From the NCBI GenBank assembly GCA_964460605.1, contig CAYWPT010000002.1:67286-131285 (forward strand): a stretch of DNA of 64,000 nt, in the 5' to 3' direction. A program made the translations under genes and the position numbers. The notes below the pieces were generated by a model. The model ran no database searches, was not told the origin of the DNA, and worked only from the letters and a program-made list of their open reading frames with translations. Positions within the stretch are counted from its first letter, which is position 1, and every line of letters begins with the position of its first letter. Below are positions 17,675 to 25,993 of the stretch, piece after piece. The DNA comes from CAYFJV01 sp964460605. GTDB lineage: Archaea > Nanobdellota > Nanobdellia > Woesearchaeales > GW2011-AR9.

Positions 17675-18501
17675 CTTTTCCCCTTTGTCAAAGCAACATA
17701 AGCTGGAACAATATCTTTTGTAAACTTCTCCATACCTTCATAGGTTTTTTTATGCTTTAACATGTCTTGAATAACTCCTAATGGAATTGTTGCAATATCA
17801 GCGCCAACTAAGGCCGCTTCACGCACTTGACGTGTGTTACGCAGTGATGCAGCAAGCACCTGTGTTTTAAGACCATAATTTCGTAATAAAATGCTACATT
17901 GTGAAACTAAATCAATCCCAGAATTAATACCATTATCGTTCCATATCTTTCCTTTCTTTTCACGACCTTGCACAGGATAATAATCTGTTTTTTCAAACTT
18001 CACTCTATTTTCTTTACGAATTAAATCATCTATTCGACCAGCAAAAGGACTCACAAAAGAAGCGCCAGCTTTAGCAGCTAATAGGGCTTGCTCAGGAGTA
18101 AAAATTAATGTACAATTAGTTGGGATTTTAGCACGAGAAAGTTCTTTAATTGCTCTAACGCCATCAAAGTGTGTCGCATCTGCATTTTTAAAAGCTGGGT
18201 TTACAGGAATTTTAATATACACATTTTTAGCAACTGGATTAAAGAGTTTATACAATGCTTTACCTTGTTTTACCATCCCTTCATAACTTGTTTCAGTCAC
18301 TTCTAAACTCACAGGAGTACCACGAGCAACTTTTAAGATTTCTTTAATATAACTTTTCAAATCAAGCCTTTTACCTCTCTTTTTACGACGATCAACTGCT
18401 TTTTTCATCAGTGATGGGTTTGTAGTAACACCATCTGCAATCCCCCAAGCAAAAGCTTGCTTAATCTCATCAATATCAGCACTATCAATAAAAATTTTCA
18501 T
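17671..18501 (-). CDS. tal: Transaldolase (TalB/FSA-like)
   Basis: Class I aldolase-type enzyme transferring a dihydroxyacetone unit between sugar phosphates in the non-oxidative pentose phosphate pathway. The N-terminal FIDSAD and GVTTNPSL motifs, Schiff-base Lys97 in NVYIKIPV, NCTLIFTPEQALLAA and SPFAGRIDD are all conserved. 276 residues, longer than the 215-aa FSA/TalC type, with a basic insertion near residues 37-50. It overlaps transketolase by 4 bases (18498-18501) and the SIS gene by 4 bases. Confidence 0.94.
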   Translation of the reverse strand: MKIFIDSADIDEIKQAFAWGIADGVTTNPSLMKKAVDRRKKRGKRLDLKSYIKEILKVARGTPVSLEVTETSYEGMVKQGKALYKLFNPVAKNVYIKIPVNPAFKNADATHFDGVRAIKELSRAKIPTNCTLIFTPEQALLAAKAGASFVSPFAGRIDDLIRKENRVKFEKTDYYPVQGREKKGKIWNDNGINSGIDLVSQCSILLRNYGLKTQVLAASLRNTRQVREAALVGADIATIPLGVIQDMLKHKKTYEGMEKFTKDIVPAYVALTKGKR

Positions 18502-20432
18502 TTTTTTCTTCCTCTTTTCTTCTTAACTAACAATGAACGCACTTTCTTCTCAATATTTTTCACATCCAATCCTTGCCAAGGTAATTGTTCAGTAATCCCA
18601 CCAGCACCTAATCGATTTGTTCCCATATGCGCATACTTACCACTAAAGCCTCGCTCTAAAAGCCAAGTACCAAATCTTGAACCAAGACCAGTTCTCTCAT
18701 TTTGTGATTCTACAACTAAAACAAAAGGCATACCAAGCAATTTCTTCATCATAGCTTCATCAACAACATTCAAAGTGCTTTTATTTACAACAGCAATCTT
18801 CACACCTTTTTTACGAAGAACTTCAGCAACATGTACTGCTCGACAAAGCATTTCACCATAAGCTACGATAACACCGTCCTTGCCACTTCTAACAAGATCA
18901 TCTTTTCCAGGAAAAAATTTTCGACCTTTAAATAATTCTTTGCCTTTAGCATCAAAAATCATTGGTGTTGGACTTCTTGTAGTAAAAATGAATCGAATAC
19001 CTTTATCCCAGAACACTCTCTTAACCAATGAATGTAATTGATGCGTATCTGCAGGATAATATAATCGAGTTGAATCATTCCAAAAGCCATTATCTGCAAA
19101 AAAGTTGTTGACACCATAATGACAATTACTATCTGCCATCCAATCAACACCAGCATGAGAGAAGTGACAAAGCATAGTGCTTTCATTTAATCGAGCCATA
19201 GTCAATTCTGAAATTACCATCTCTAAAAATGCTGAAAAAGTGGACATAATTCCTTGTTTACCTTTTTGCATACCAAAGCCAGCAGCAACTGAGAAGTTGT
19301 TTCTCTCCATAATACCACCTTGCAAAAATACTTCAGGATATTTATCATGAATTTTATTCAAACCAGTACTTCCTGCTAAATCTGAATCAATAACTTTAAT
19401 CTTTTCCACTCTCGCTTTCTTACTCATTTTAGAAAGCATTTTATTCACAGCATTACCAAATTCTGCTCTATTCTTTTTGGTTTCAATAGAACTTCCTTTA
19501 AACTCTAATAAATGGCTTTTCTTTTTAGCATTAACAATCATATGTGCAGCTTCATCATGTCCTTTTCTATCAAGATAATGAATTGCATTAGCTGGTTTCA
19601 AAACATCATGCGCTTTAGGATTATTCTCTAAACCATGAATACCTAGAGCCATTTTACGAGTATTAATCAAAGCACTTGGACCATCGTGTAATAATGCTGC
19701 ACGAATTCTTTGATATAAATGTTGTAGATGTTCTGGATTTCCTTTGCTGGTACTCACCCCATGTCCTTGCAGCATTTCTTCAATATGATAGCCATGCATA
19801 TATTCGGATGGATGTCCACTAATAGTGACATTATTCATATCAATTGATACTGTCACATCAATATCGTGTGCTACTGCAAACTTAGCAGCTTCATCTTCAC
19901 CACCCTCTTGCATACTTCCATCACTAGAAAGTACAACAACTTTTTTATCAGGGTTTGCTAAAGCAACTCCATTAACATAAGACCATAAATGTCCTAGACG
20001 ACCTGAGCTAAAATGTATGCCTAGCTTTTCATCCCTTTCTGGATGTCCATAAAAACCATGCTTGTGTTCACGATAATGCAAGAGTCTCTCTGGTTTTACT
20101 TTACCTTTCAGAGCAGCCATCAAATATTGTAATGCAACCCTGTGTCCAGCAGAATCAAATAGAATAGGTACGATTTTGTTTTTCTTCTCATTCATTAATG
20201 CATCAAAAATAAGTGCTTCTGGAACAATGTCATAAGGACCTCCTGTGTGTCCACCTAAACCTTTTGCTCCAGCGTATGCAGTAAAGAAAATGATAGCATC
20301 TCTACACAAATTTACATTGTCTCTTAATGCTTGTAATTCTTTTTGAGAAAGCTTTTTTTTGTCTAAAGAAAACTTTTGATGCTTGAAGCTAGAAATATCT
20401 ATGGGAAAAACATCTCGAGTACCTCTTTTCAT
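18498..20432 (-). CDS. tkt: Transketolase
   Basis: Thiamine diphosphate enzyme moving two-carbon units between sugar phosphates. It is one chain of 644 residues, unlike the split TktA/TktB of many archaea. GHTGGPYDIVPE, SSGRLGHLW, the TPP/Mg motif SSDGSMQEGGEDEAA...NN and the pyrimidine/transketolase-C domains (FLQGGIMERNNFSVAAGFG, FSHAGVDWMADSNCHYGVNN) are visible. It is the promoter-proximal gene of the operon. The TATA box at 20455-20464 lies 27 bases upstream of the ATG, so the operon mRNA is probably leaderless. Confidence 0.95.
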   Translation of the reverse strand: MKRGTRDVFPIDISSFKHQKFSLDKKKLSQKELQALRDNVNLCRDAIIFFTAYAGAKGLGGHTGGPYDIVPEALIFDALMNEKKNKIVPILFDSAGHRVALQYLMAALKGKVKPERLLHYREHKHGFYGHPERDEKLGIHFSSGRLGHLWSYVNGVALANPDKKVVVLSSDGSMQEGGEDEAAKFAVAHDIDVTVSIDMNNVTISGHPSEYMHGYHIEEMLQGHGVSTSKGNPEHLQHLYQRIRAALLHDGPSALINTRKMALGIHGLENNPKAHDVLKPANAIHYLDRKGHDEAAHMIVNAKKKSHLLEFKGSSIETKKNRAEFGNAVNKMLSKMSKKARVEKIKVIDSDLAGSTGLNKIHDKYPEVFLQGGIMERNNFSVAAGFGMQKGKQGIMSTFSAFLEMVISELTMARLNESTMLCHFSHAGVDWMADSNCHYGVNNFFADNGFWNDSTRLYYPADTHQLHSLVKRVFWDKGIRFIFTTRSPTPMIFDAKGKELFKGRKFFPGKDDLVRSGKDGVIVAYGEMLCRAVHVAEVLRKKGVKIAVVNKSTLNVVDEAMMKKLLGMPFVLVVESQNERTGLGSRFGTWLLERGFSGKYAHMGTNRLGAGGITEQLPWQGLDVKNIEKKVRSLLVKKKRGRKK

Positions 20433-20454
20433 GACTAAAAAGAGAATTTTAGAG

Positions 20455-20464
20455 TATATATATT
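20455..20464 (-). promoter_or_regulatory. TATA box of the pentose phosphate operon
   Basis: On the minus strand the sequence reads AATATATATA, a strong archaeal TATA element centred about 27 bases before the transketolase ATG at 20432. That spacing puts the transcription start at or next to the A of the start codon, and no ribosome binding site precedes it. Confidence 0.7.
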
Positions 20465-20532
20465 TTACTAATTATAATTAAAGAAAAATTTTGAGAATCT
20501 GCTTGAAATAAAAAGATATAAACGAAAAATAA

Positions 20533-21153
20533 TTATTTATTCTTATGTCTACCACGTTTTTTTACAGCTTCTAAACGTTCAAGAACTTTCTCAGCTTCAG
20601 CAGGAAACTCTTTTTTGTATTGAGAAACAATATTAAAGAATAGGTCAGGCTGATCAAAATGTGTGCTTGCAATTGATCTCTCTAACAAGAATAAATCAAC
20701 AGCTTTATCTTCTACTTTATCCGTAAATTTAGCTAGACCAAAATCAATAAAATTAACTTTACTCATAGCATCCATTGCAATCATATTACTTGTGGTTAAA
20801 TCACCATGAATAATGTCTTTATGATGCAGCATAGCAATATTTTTTCCAATATCTTCAGCTAATCTTTGAAAATTGTCTTTTTGTCTTTCATCTAAAAGAA
20901 TATCTTTTACGGTCTCACCGGTAACAAAATCCATTGTGATACTCATTCTTTTATCAGAAAAATCATGTAACTTAGGTGCTGGGAATTGCATCTCTTCTAA
21001 TCTTCGCAATACCTTAGCTTCTCTTCGAGTCCTAAACTTACGAAGTGACTCATCAATATGCTTTAATCTGTACTCTTTGCTTACTCTTTCTTTGATAATT
21101 TTATTTTTATCTCTAAAGAGTTTTGCTTCTGCACCTTGTTTAATTAGTTCCAT
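20533..21153 (-). CDS. bud32: Bud32/PRPK family kinase-like subunit of KEOPS
   Basis: Atypical small protein kinase/ATPase that works with Kae1, Cgi121 and Pcc1 in making the t6A37 modification of ANN-decoding tRNAs. An early glycine-poor loop GAEAKLF (7-13), catalytic HGDLTTSN at residues 116-123 and the IDFGLA metal-binding motif at 136-141 are present; the activation segment is missing, as in all Bud32 proteins. 206 residues and stand-alone, not fused to Kae1 as in some euryarchaea. The basic tail KKRGRHKNK is typical. A TATA box at 21177-21184 implies a leaderless mRNA. Confidence 0.95.
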   Translation of the reverse strand: MELIKQGAEAKLFRDKNKIIKERVSKEYRLKHIDESLRKFRTRREAKVLRRLEEMQFPAPKLHDFSDKRMSITMDFVTGETVKDILLDERQKDNFQRLAEDIGKNIAMLHHKDIIHGDLTTSNMIAMDAMSKVNFIDFGLAKFTDKVEDKAVDLFLLERSIASTHFDQPDLFFNIVSQYKKEFPAEAEKVLERLEAVKKRGRHKNK

Positions 21154-21176
21154 TGTTTCTTTGATAATGAAGTGGC

Positions 21177-21184
21177 TATATAAA
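21177..21184 (-). promoter_or_regulatory. TATA box of bud32
   Basis: TTTATATA on the minus strand, centred 27 bases before the bud32 ATG at 21153, so transcription probably starts at the start codon. The divergent gene at 21266 has no equally good TATA element in this 110-base space. Confidence 0.65.
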
Positions 21185-21265
21185 TATTTTGTAGCATAGT
21201 GAAAGGTTAAAATAATTGTTATACCACCATAATCCTTTAAAACAAAAAAGAAAGTCTTATTGCTT

Positions 21266-22399
21266 ATGAAAAGGGGTGTTCTGCCAGATTGGCGTATAAA
21301 AGAATTAATTGACCAAGGAGTAATTGTTGGTGCCGATAAGGAATTAGTAAATCCAAGTAGTTTAGATCTGCGTGTTGGAAGAGATCAATGGAGTTTATTG
21401 GGAAGCACTTTTCCTTTTCCAGGTCAAAGTGTTGAAGATCTTCTTGAAAAAAGCGGAGTAGTAGATTTTCATGCTGAAGAAGAAAGGTTTAGGGTAGAAA
21501 GACTTCATCCATATGTTATGAAATTGGTAGAAGGCCTAAGACTTCCAGACACCATTACTGCAAGAATGCATAATAAATCTGGAAGAGCAAGAATTGGTAT
21601 TGCATTAAGAGGTCTTGCTGACGGTGTTCCTCAGTTTGATGATATTCCTGGAGGGTACCATGGTCCTTTATTTGGTGAAGTAACTGCAACTGGATTTCCA
21701 ATTACGGTAAATGCAGGTCAAACTCCGATTCCTCAAATTAGGTTTTATGAAGGAAAGCCAGAACCACTTACCGGTTCAGAATTAGAACTTACTTTACGTG
21801 ATCATCCAATACTTGTAGATGCTCAAGGAAAACCAACATATTCAAAAGAAGATATCCCAGAGATTGTAAGAAGCGGAATGATTCCATTTACTGCTGACAT
21901 TCCTGCAGAAGGTTTAGTGGCTTATGTTGCAAGAAATGATAAAAGAACTATTGATCTTTCTAAAACTGGTCATTATAGGCCAGAAGATTTTTTTAGACCT
22001 GAGAGAAGGGTTAAAGGTCAAAATGGAGTTTTTATTTTGCATCCTCATGAATTTGCATTAGTGAGATGCCGTGAACGTATTGTACTTCCTCCTCATTTAG
22101 CTGGAGAAATTCCTGAATATGATTTAAAGAAATTTGGAAACGCACAATCACATTATGCGGGTTTAATTAATGCTGGGCATGGTCATGGTTCTGATCCAGG
22201 TTTCCAATCAAGGATTATTTTTGAGATGAGGGCTAGAGATGTTGGCTTAGCATTAAAAGATGGTCACCCTGTGGCAGGATTACAAGTCTATAGGATGTGG
22301 GCAGAACCTGAAGAAAGATATGTAAGTAAAGAAGGCTTTTCTGATTTTGAATTAAGAAACATCCTACCAAGTGTATTTGATAAAACACCTAGAGAATGA
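21266..22399 (+). CDS. dcd: dCTP deaminase, long two-module form (DCD/dUTPase-like)
   Basis: Trimeric-dUTPase-fold enzyme that deaminates dCTP toward dUTP/dUMP, feeding dTMP synthesis. The roughly 377-residue protein holds two DCD modules. The first has HNKSGRARIGIAL and GYHGPLFGEVT with the catalytic-type Glu; the second has FALVRCRERIVLP, HYAGLINAGHGHG and IIFEMRARD. Single-module archaeal Dcd is about 180 residues, while this double form resembles alphaproteobacterial-type enzymes. The start is the ATG at 21266; a TTG at 21260 is possible. It overlaps the next gene by ATGA (22396-22399) and leads the cluster ending in thyA and folA, which supports the role. Confidence 0.88.
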   Translation: MKRGVLPDWRIKELIDQGVIVGADKELVNPSSLDLRVGRDQWSLLGSTFPFPGQSVEDLLEKSGVVDFHAEEERFRVERLHPYVMKLVEGLRLPDTITARMHNKSGRARIGIALRGLADGVPQFDDIPGGYHGPLFGEVTATGFPITVNAGQTPIPQIRFYEGKPEPLTGSELELTLRDHPILVDAQGKPTYSKEDIPEIVRSGMIPFTADIPAEGLVAYVARNDKRTIDLSKTGHYRPEDFFRPERRVKGQNGVFILHPHEFALVRCRERIVLPPHLAGEIPEYDLKKFGNAQSHYAGLINAGHGHGSDPGFQSRIIFEMRARDVGLALKDGHPVAGLQVYRMWAEPEERYVSKEGFSDFELRNILPSVFDKTPRE

Positions 22400-22830
22400 A
22401 ATATCGATTAACTCCTCAAGAGAAAGATACTTATTGTGTTTGTGCTAGCTTGCAAGCAATTTTTAGAAGACATGACTTAGAAGTTAGCCAAGACGATATC
22501 GCTTCTCAATTGAATCCATCAAAAAAAGGTTTTTATGTTGATGATGATGCAATAAAAACATTTGTAGGGAGACAAGGTTTTGATTATGAATCTTATATGC
22601 ACAATCAAGTTCCTTTTGGAGAATACGATTTTTTAGTGGATGATATTGCAGAACATGATGGTTTTGTAGGTTTTGATAATCATGTGCGTCTAGTTATTGG
22701 GTTTAGAGATCCAACTTTGATGTTATTAGATCCTCTGCAAGGAGAGAGAGAAAGAAAAGATCTTTCTGATTTGGTTCAACAGATGCAAAAAAGTGCTGGT
22801 TACTTTTCTTTACTGAGAAGAAGAAACTAA
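22396..22830 (+). CDS. C39-like papain-fold peptidase domain protein
   Basis: 144 residues resembling peptidase C39-like proteins. Gln8 and Cys14 in LTPQEKDTYCVCASLQ match the oxyanion Gln and catalytic Cys, followed by SQDDIASQL as in the vsq-x-x-ia pattern of the family. His92 or so in FDNHVRLVIGF and Asp107 or so in LLDPLQGE complete a possible Cys-His-Asp triad. There is no signal peptide, so it is probably cytoplasmic. Its 4-base overlap with the dCTP deaminase gene and position ahead of thyA tie it to that operon, but no target is known. It might be a protease-fold protein acting as a regulator. Confidence 0.6.
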   Translation: MKYRLTPQEKDTYCVCASLQAIFRRHDLEVSQDDIASQLNPSKKGFYVDDDAIKTFVGRQGFDYESYMHNQVPFGEYDFLVDDIAEHDGFVGFDNHVRLVIGFRDPTLMLLDPLQGERERKDLSDLVQQMQKSAGYFSLLRRRN

Positions 22831-22868
22831 ACTATATACTACTTACTAAGTATCTTTATTAATGAAAA

Positions 22869-23978
22869 ATGATTCTTATTTCGCTTATGGCACAACAATA
22901 TTTAGAACATTCTAGAAGAATCTTAACTGACCTACGTTCAAAGTTTAAAGGTGGGAGTAAAGGGATGGGTTTAATCTCTTTATTTGGACATCAAAATGAA
23001 TATGATTTACGTGAAGGATTTCCATTACTTACAACAAAACGTATGGCTTCATCTGCTATCTTCCACGAACTTCTTTGGTTTGCTCGCGGTGATACTAATT
23101 TAAGATATCTTGCTCAAAATGGTGTTAAGATTTGGGATGGTAATGCTTTTGATCACAACATTCCTGCTTTAGTTGCTGAAGGTATTATGCCCGAAGGAGT
23201 AACTGAAAGATATTCGGATGCTTGGAAAGAGGGAATTGCTGAGTATGTACAAAGAGTTGCTGAAGATGAAGAGTTCGCAGAGCGCTTTGGTGATTTAGGA
23301 CCAGTCTATGGGAGTCAATGGAGAAAGTGGAAACACACAGATGAAGGTGGAGAAACTAGAGAAATAGACCAACTTGGAAACATGATCGAAGGCTTGAGAA
23401 GAAAACCAACTGGGAAAAAACATATTGTAACCGCTTGGAATCCAGGAGAAGTGGGAAGTATGGCTTTACCCCCTTGTCATGTAATGTTTCAAGCAACAGC
23501 TTCTGATGGTGAATTAGAGGTACAATTATATCAAAGAAGTTGTGATCAATTTTTAGGAGTACCATTTAATATTGCGAGTTATGCTGCTTTAACACAATTG
23601 ATTGCACAACAAGCAGGTTTGGAAGCAAAAACATTTATTCATTCATTTGGTGATGCACATTTCTATACTGGTGATGGTGAGAGAAGACAATGGTATGAAG
23701 ATAATTTAGGAGAATTGCAAGCTAGGGTACGCGCTGCACAAGATCTAAGTGATTTTGAAGATATTGGGGCATGGCTTAAAGATGTACTTCCTGCTGAAAG
23801 GGATGAAACTAAATGGCAAGATCATGTGCCTGCAATAATTAGACAATTGTCAAGAGAACCTTTACCTTTATCAAAATTAACTATTGCTGATAAACCATTA
23901 GATGAATTGGTATTTGAAGATTTTAAACTTGAAGGTTATAAAAGCCATAAACCAATTAAGAGGAGAATGGCAGTATAA
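22869..23978 (+). CDS. thyA: Thymidylate synthase ThyA
   Basis: Methylates dUMP to dTMP with methylene-tetrahydrofolate, producing dihydrofolate. Conserved segments: FPLLTTKRM, DLGPVYGSQWR, catalytic Cys203 in MALPPCH, QRSCDQFLGVPFNIASYA and HSFGDAHFY. At 369 residues it is longer than the usual 264, with extra material near residues 95-140 and 275-320. The start could be 22869 or the internal ATG at 22887 (MAQQYLEHSRRIL), which fits the family better; a TATA element (CTATATAC, 22832-22839) precedes both. Most archaea use ThyX or a different ThyA; pairing with DHFR just downstream is the bacterial arrangement. Confidence 0.96.
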   Translation: MILISLMAQQYLEHSRRILTDLRSKFKGGSKGMGLISLFGHQNEYDLREGFPLLTTKRMASSAIFHELLWFARGDTNLRYLAQNGVKIWDGNAFDHNIPALVAEGIMPEGVTERYSDAWKEGIAEYVQRVAEDEEFAERFGDLGPVYGSQWRKWKHTDEGGETREIDQLGNMIEGLRRKPTGKKHIVTAWNPGEVGSMALPPCHVMFQATASDGELEVQLYQRSCDQFLGVPFNIASYAALTQLIAQQAGLEAKTFIHSFGDAHFYTGDGERRQWYEDNLGELQARVRAAQDLSDFEDIGAWLKDVLPAERDETKWQDHVPAIIRQLSREPLPLSKLTIADKPLDELVFEDFKLEGYKSHKPIKRRMAV

Positions 23979-23979
23979 A

Positions 23980-24504
23980 ATGGATATTGTTTTAATTGCA
24001 GCTTTGGCAGATAATGGTGTCATTGGAAAAGATGGTGATATGCCTTGGAGAAGAGATCCAAGCATGCGTGTTTTTAGTAGAGCTGATATGGTTCGCTTTA
24101 AGCAACTTACCATGGGACACCCAGTTCTTATGGGTAGGAAAACCTACGAATCTATCCCTAAAAGATTTCGCCCTCTAAAAGGAAGACCAAATTTAGTTCT
24201 GACAAGAAATGAAAGTTACCATCAGCCAGGTGTTTTTTTCTATAACACTATTGATGATGCAATTGAAGCTGCTCCAACTTTAGATCATTTTAGAATAGGC
24301 CAGGGCGTTGATTTGTATGTTGCTGGTGGTGCACAGATTTATGAGGCACTACTTTCACAAGCTGATAGATTAGAACTTACGAAAATCCATAAAGAGTTTG
24401 AAGGGGATACTTTTTTTCCTGAGCTTGATTTAAGTCGATGGGATTTAAGTTATAGTGATTCACAAGAAGGTTTTACTTTTGAAACTTATAGAATAAAAAA
24501 ATAG
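23980..24504 (+). CDS. folA: Dihydrofolate reductase
   Basis: Regenerates tetrahydrofolate from the dihydrofolate made by ThyA, using NADPH. ALADNGVIGKDGDMPWRRD (substrate loop and Asp), VLMGRKTYESIP, the LVLTRN turn and YVAGGAQIYEALL are diagnostic. The start at 23980 lies one base after the thyA stop, with AGGAGA inside the thyA end; a longer in-frame reading from 23902 would add residues encoded within thyA and is rejected. 174 residues is normal for FolA. Most archaea lack FolA or use modified folates, so the ThyA/FolA pair suggests bacterial-type folate use. Confidence 0.96.
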   Translation: MDIVLIAALADNGVIGKDGDMPWRRDPSMRVFSRADMVRFKQLTMGHPVLMGRKTYESIPKRFRPLKGRPNLVLTRNESYHQPGVFFYNTIDDAIEAAPTLDHFRIGQGVDLYVAGGAQIYEALLSQADRLELTKIHKEFEGDTFFPELDLSRWDLSYSDSQEGFTFETYRIKK

Positions 24505-24510
24505 GAAGAA

Positions 24511-24597
24511 CTACTCTTCCTCTTCACTACTTTCTTTAACAAAAAATGCGTCTAATGTTTGTGAATTTATTTGTGCTTTATAAGAAATCTTTGTCAT
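24511..24597 (-). CDS. 28-residue acidic-tailed microprotein
   Basis: A 28-codon ORF starting MTKISYKAQINSQTLDAFF and ending in an acidic run ESSEEEE. It has GAGGTG (24605-24610) 7 bases before the ATG and a TTTATATA box (24652-24659) about 25 bases upstream of the presumed transcription start near 24628. This complete expression signal set is better than that of many longer genes here. No membrane segment, no recognised family. The gene is convergent with folA, whose stop lies 6 bases away. Too short for most gene callers. Function unknown. Confidence 0.6.
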   Translation of the reverse strand: MTKISYKAQINSQTLDAFFVKESSEEEE

Positions 24598-24651
24598 TTA
24601 TACCCACCTCTTTTGCAAGCTAAGCTTACGGTATTTCTTCAATCTAAGAAC

Positions 24652-24659
24652 TATATAAA
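24652..24659 (-). promoter_or_regulatory. TATA box of the 28-residue microprotein gene
   Basis: TTTATATA on the minus strand preceded by an A-rich stretch (possible BRE). Expected start of transcription is near 24628, leaving a leader of about 30 bases that contains the GAGGTG ribosome binding site at 24605-24610. Confidence 0.65.
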
Positions 24660-24704
24660 CTTTTTATTTCCACATCAAGTAGTAAATTTTTTTCACAAAT
24701 TAAA

Positions 24705-24733
24705 GTGACACAATTAAACGAACCCAATGTCAC
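24705..24733. terminator. Hairpin downstream of the 24745 gene
   Basis: Inverted repeat GTGACA (24705-24710) and TGTCAC (24728-24733) with a 17-base loop, followed on the minus strand by a T-rich tract. It lies 11 bases after the stop of the minus-strand gene at 24745-25257, and is a plausible 3' end of that transcript. Confidence 0.35.
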
Positions 24734-24744
24734 AAATAACTAAA

Positions 24745-25257
24745 CTACTGCCCGTTTTGTTCTAGAAAATTAACTTCAGTTTTATCTAAGAAACTTCCAT
24801 CAAGAGTACTCAACTTCACATTTACCATAGATAGTTTTTTAGTCACAAGACTACAATTCCACATGGTTTTACCTTTAAGTGTCTGTAAGATAACAAAACC
24901 ATCTCCAAATAATCCTGTGTGTTCAGAAAACTCTTTAGCAAAAGCATTAGCCAATTTCTCTTTAACTTCATCAAAATCAACTTTCACTTCACTAACTTTT
25001 AGCTCTTCAACATCATCCATTTTCTGTTTAAAGACGTCATCAGTATTTTTAAAAAAGAATTCTCCTTTTTCATCTTGAGAAAAAACGGTTACCTTTTCAA
25101 TTCCTTTATCATAATAACCAATGTCCCAAACACCTTTCTTCTTAAATTCATTATTAATTTGAGCAAAGAAATGTGATAAAAAAGCATCTGAATGACTCTC
25201 CTTCCAAGAACTAAACACAGAACTCTTTTCTAACTCACTAATTAAAGATAATACCAT
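24745..25257 (-). CDS. Hypothetical protein coupled to TFS
   Basis: 170 residues, family not recognised. The sequence is soluble, with alternating strands and helices (HFFAQINNEFKKKGVWDIGYYD, then a charged helix near residues 75-105) and no signal or membrane segment. The ATG at 25257 overlaps the tfs stop in a TAATG arrangement, so translation is coupled; a longer start at 25275 would lie within tfs. The tight link with the transcription cleavage factor suggests an information-processing role, but nothing in the sequence proves it. Confidence 0.65.
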   Translation of the reverse strand: MVLSLISELEKSSVFSSWKESHSDAFLSHFFAQINNEFKKKGVWDIGYYDKGIEKVTVFSQDEKGEFFFKNTDDVFKQKMDDVEELKVSEVKVDFDEVKEKLANAFAKEFSEHTGLFGDGFVILQTLKGKTMWNCSLVTKKLSMVNVKLSTLDGSFLDKTEVNFLEQNGQ

Positions 25258-25574
25258 TATGAATATTCTCTCCAAGTGTACTTACATTTGGTACATTTGA
25301 AGAATCTTGTTTCAGGCTCATCAGCTGAACGTGTTTGTCTTGTCCAATAGTAAGCTACATCATTTTGACACTTTTTACAATCAGTACGTACTTTAGGCAA
25401 TAATTCATCTTCTTCACTACGCACTTCGATTTTTTTACCATCGGATACTTTCTCTTTGATCTCAATAGTTTCTCCTTCTGGATTTTTTGTGTAAGGGCAA
25501 GAGCTACAAGCTAGAATCTTCTTTCCACTTTTTTCCTTAGGCATTAATATACTTCCACAGTCTGGACAAAACAT
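25257..25574 (-). CDS. tfs: Transcription cleavage/elongation factor TFS
   Basis: Archaeal homologue of TFIIS and of RNA polymerase III subunit C11, which stimulates transcript cleavage in backtracked RNA polymerase. Two zinc ribbons: Cys3, Cys6, Cys23, Cys26, and Cys66, Cys69, Cys94, Cys97. The C-terminal ribbon carries the acidic hairpin Asp85-Glu86 in SADEPETRFFKC that reaches the polymerase active site. 105 residues, typical. A GGTGA ribosome binding site lies just upstream of the ATG. Confidence 0.96.
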   Translation of the reverse strand: MFCPDCGSILMPKEKSGKKILACSSCPYTKNPEGETIEIKEKVSDGKKIEVRSEEDELLPKVRTDCKKCQNDVAYYWTRQTRSADEPETRFFKCTKCKYTWREYS

Positions 25575-25684
25575 TTAATTCACCAAGCTTTCAAAATAGC
25601 ATCTCCATTTAAAAACTTTATGACTTTCAACAAGCCACATTAAACTGAGTTAATTTTATAAAAGGGATAAAAAAAGCAATTCCC

Positions 25685-25993
25685 ATGTCACTAGGAATAC
25701 TCTTAGATATTGTACACATTTCAAATTTAGCTCTAAGACACAGAGATCCAGTTTTAGTAAAAATCTTTGAAGAAGGAGAATACATTAGAAGGGTATTCAA
25801 TAAAGAGCTTTCTACTACAACTAGAGAGGTAAGTGATATCGTGGAAGGTTTTCTTTATGCAACTACTTTTGATCATGAGAACTATTGTCAAGGTCAACTA
25901 GAGCAATTTTATGCAAGGTTTAGGGGATATATCCATACTGAATTAGGTAGAAGACTCCCTAATCCAGAAAATGTAATAGAATTAAACTATTAA
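25685..25993 (+). CDS. Small hypothetical helical protein
   Basis: 102 residues, not recognised. It looks entirely alpha-helical with heptad-like hydrophobic spacing and no signal or membrane helix. A TTTATAAAAG TATA-like box about 25-30 bases upstream of the ATG (near 25656-25664) fits leaderless expression. It is convergent with the signal peptidase gene and the two reading frames overlap by 4 bases at their ends (25990-25993). Confidence 0.6.
   Translation: MSLGILLDIVHISNLALRHRDPVLVKIFEEGEYIRRVFNKELSTTTREVSDIVEGFLYATTFDHENYCQGQLEQFYARFRGYIHTELGRRLPNPENVIELNY

Noticed and set aside
23902..23979. N-terminal extension of DHFR starting inside thyA
   Set aside because: The extra residues are out-of-frame thyA sequence with no DHFR similarity; the ATG at 23980 matches the family start.
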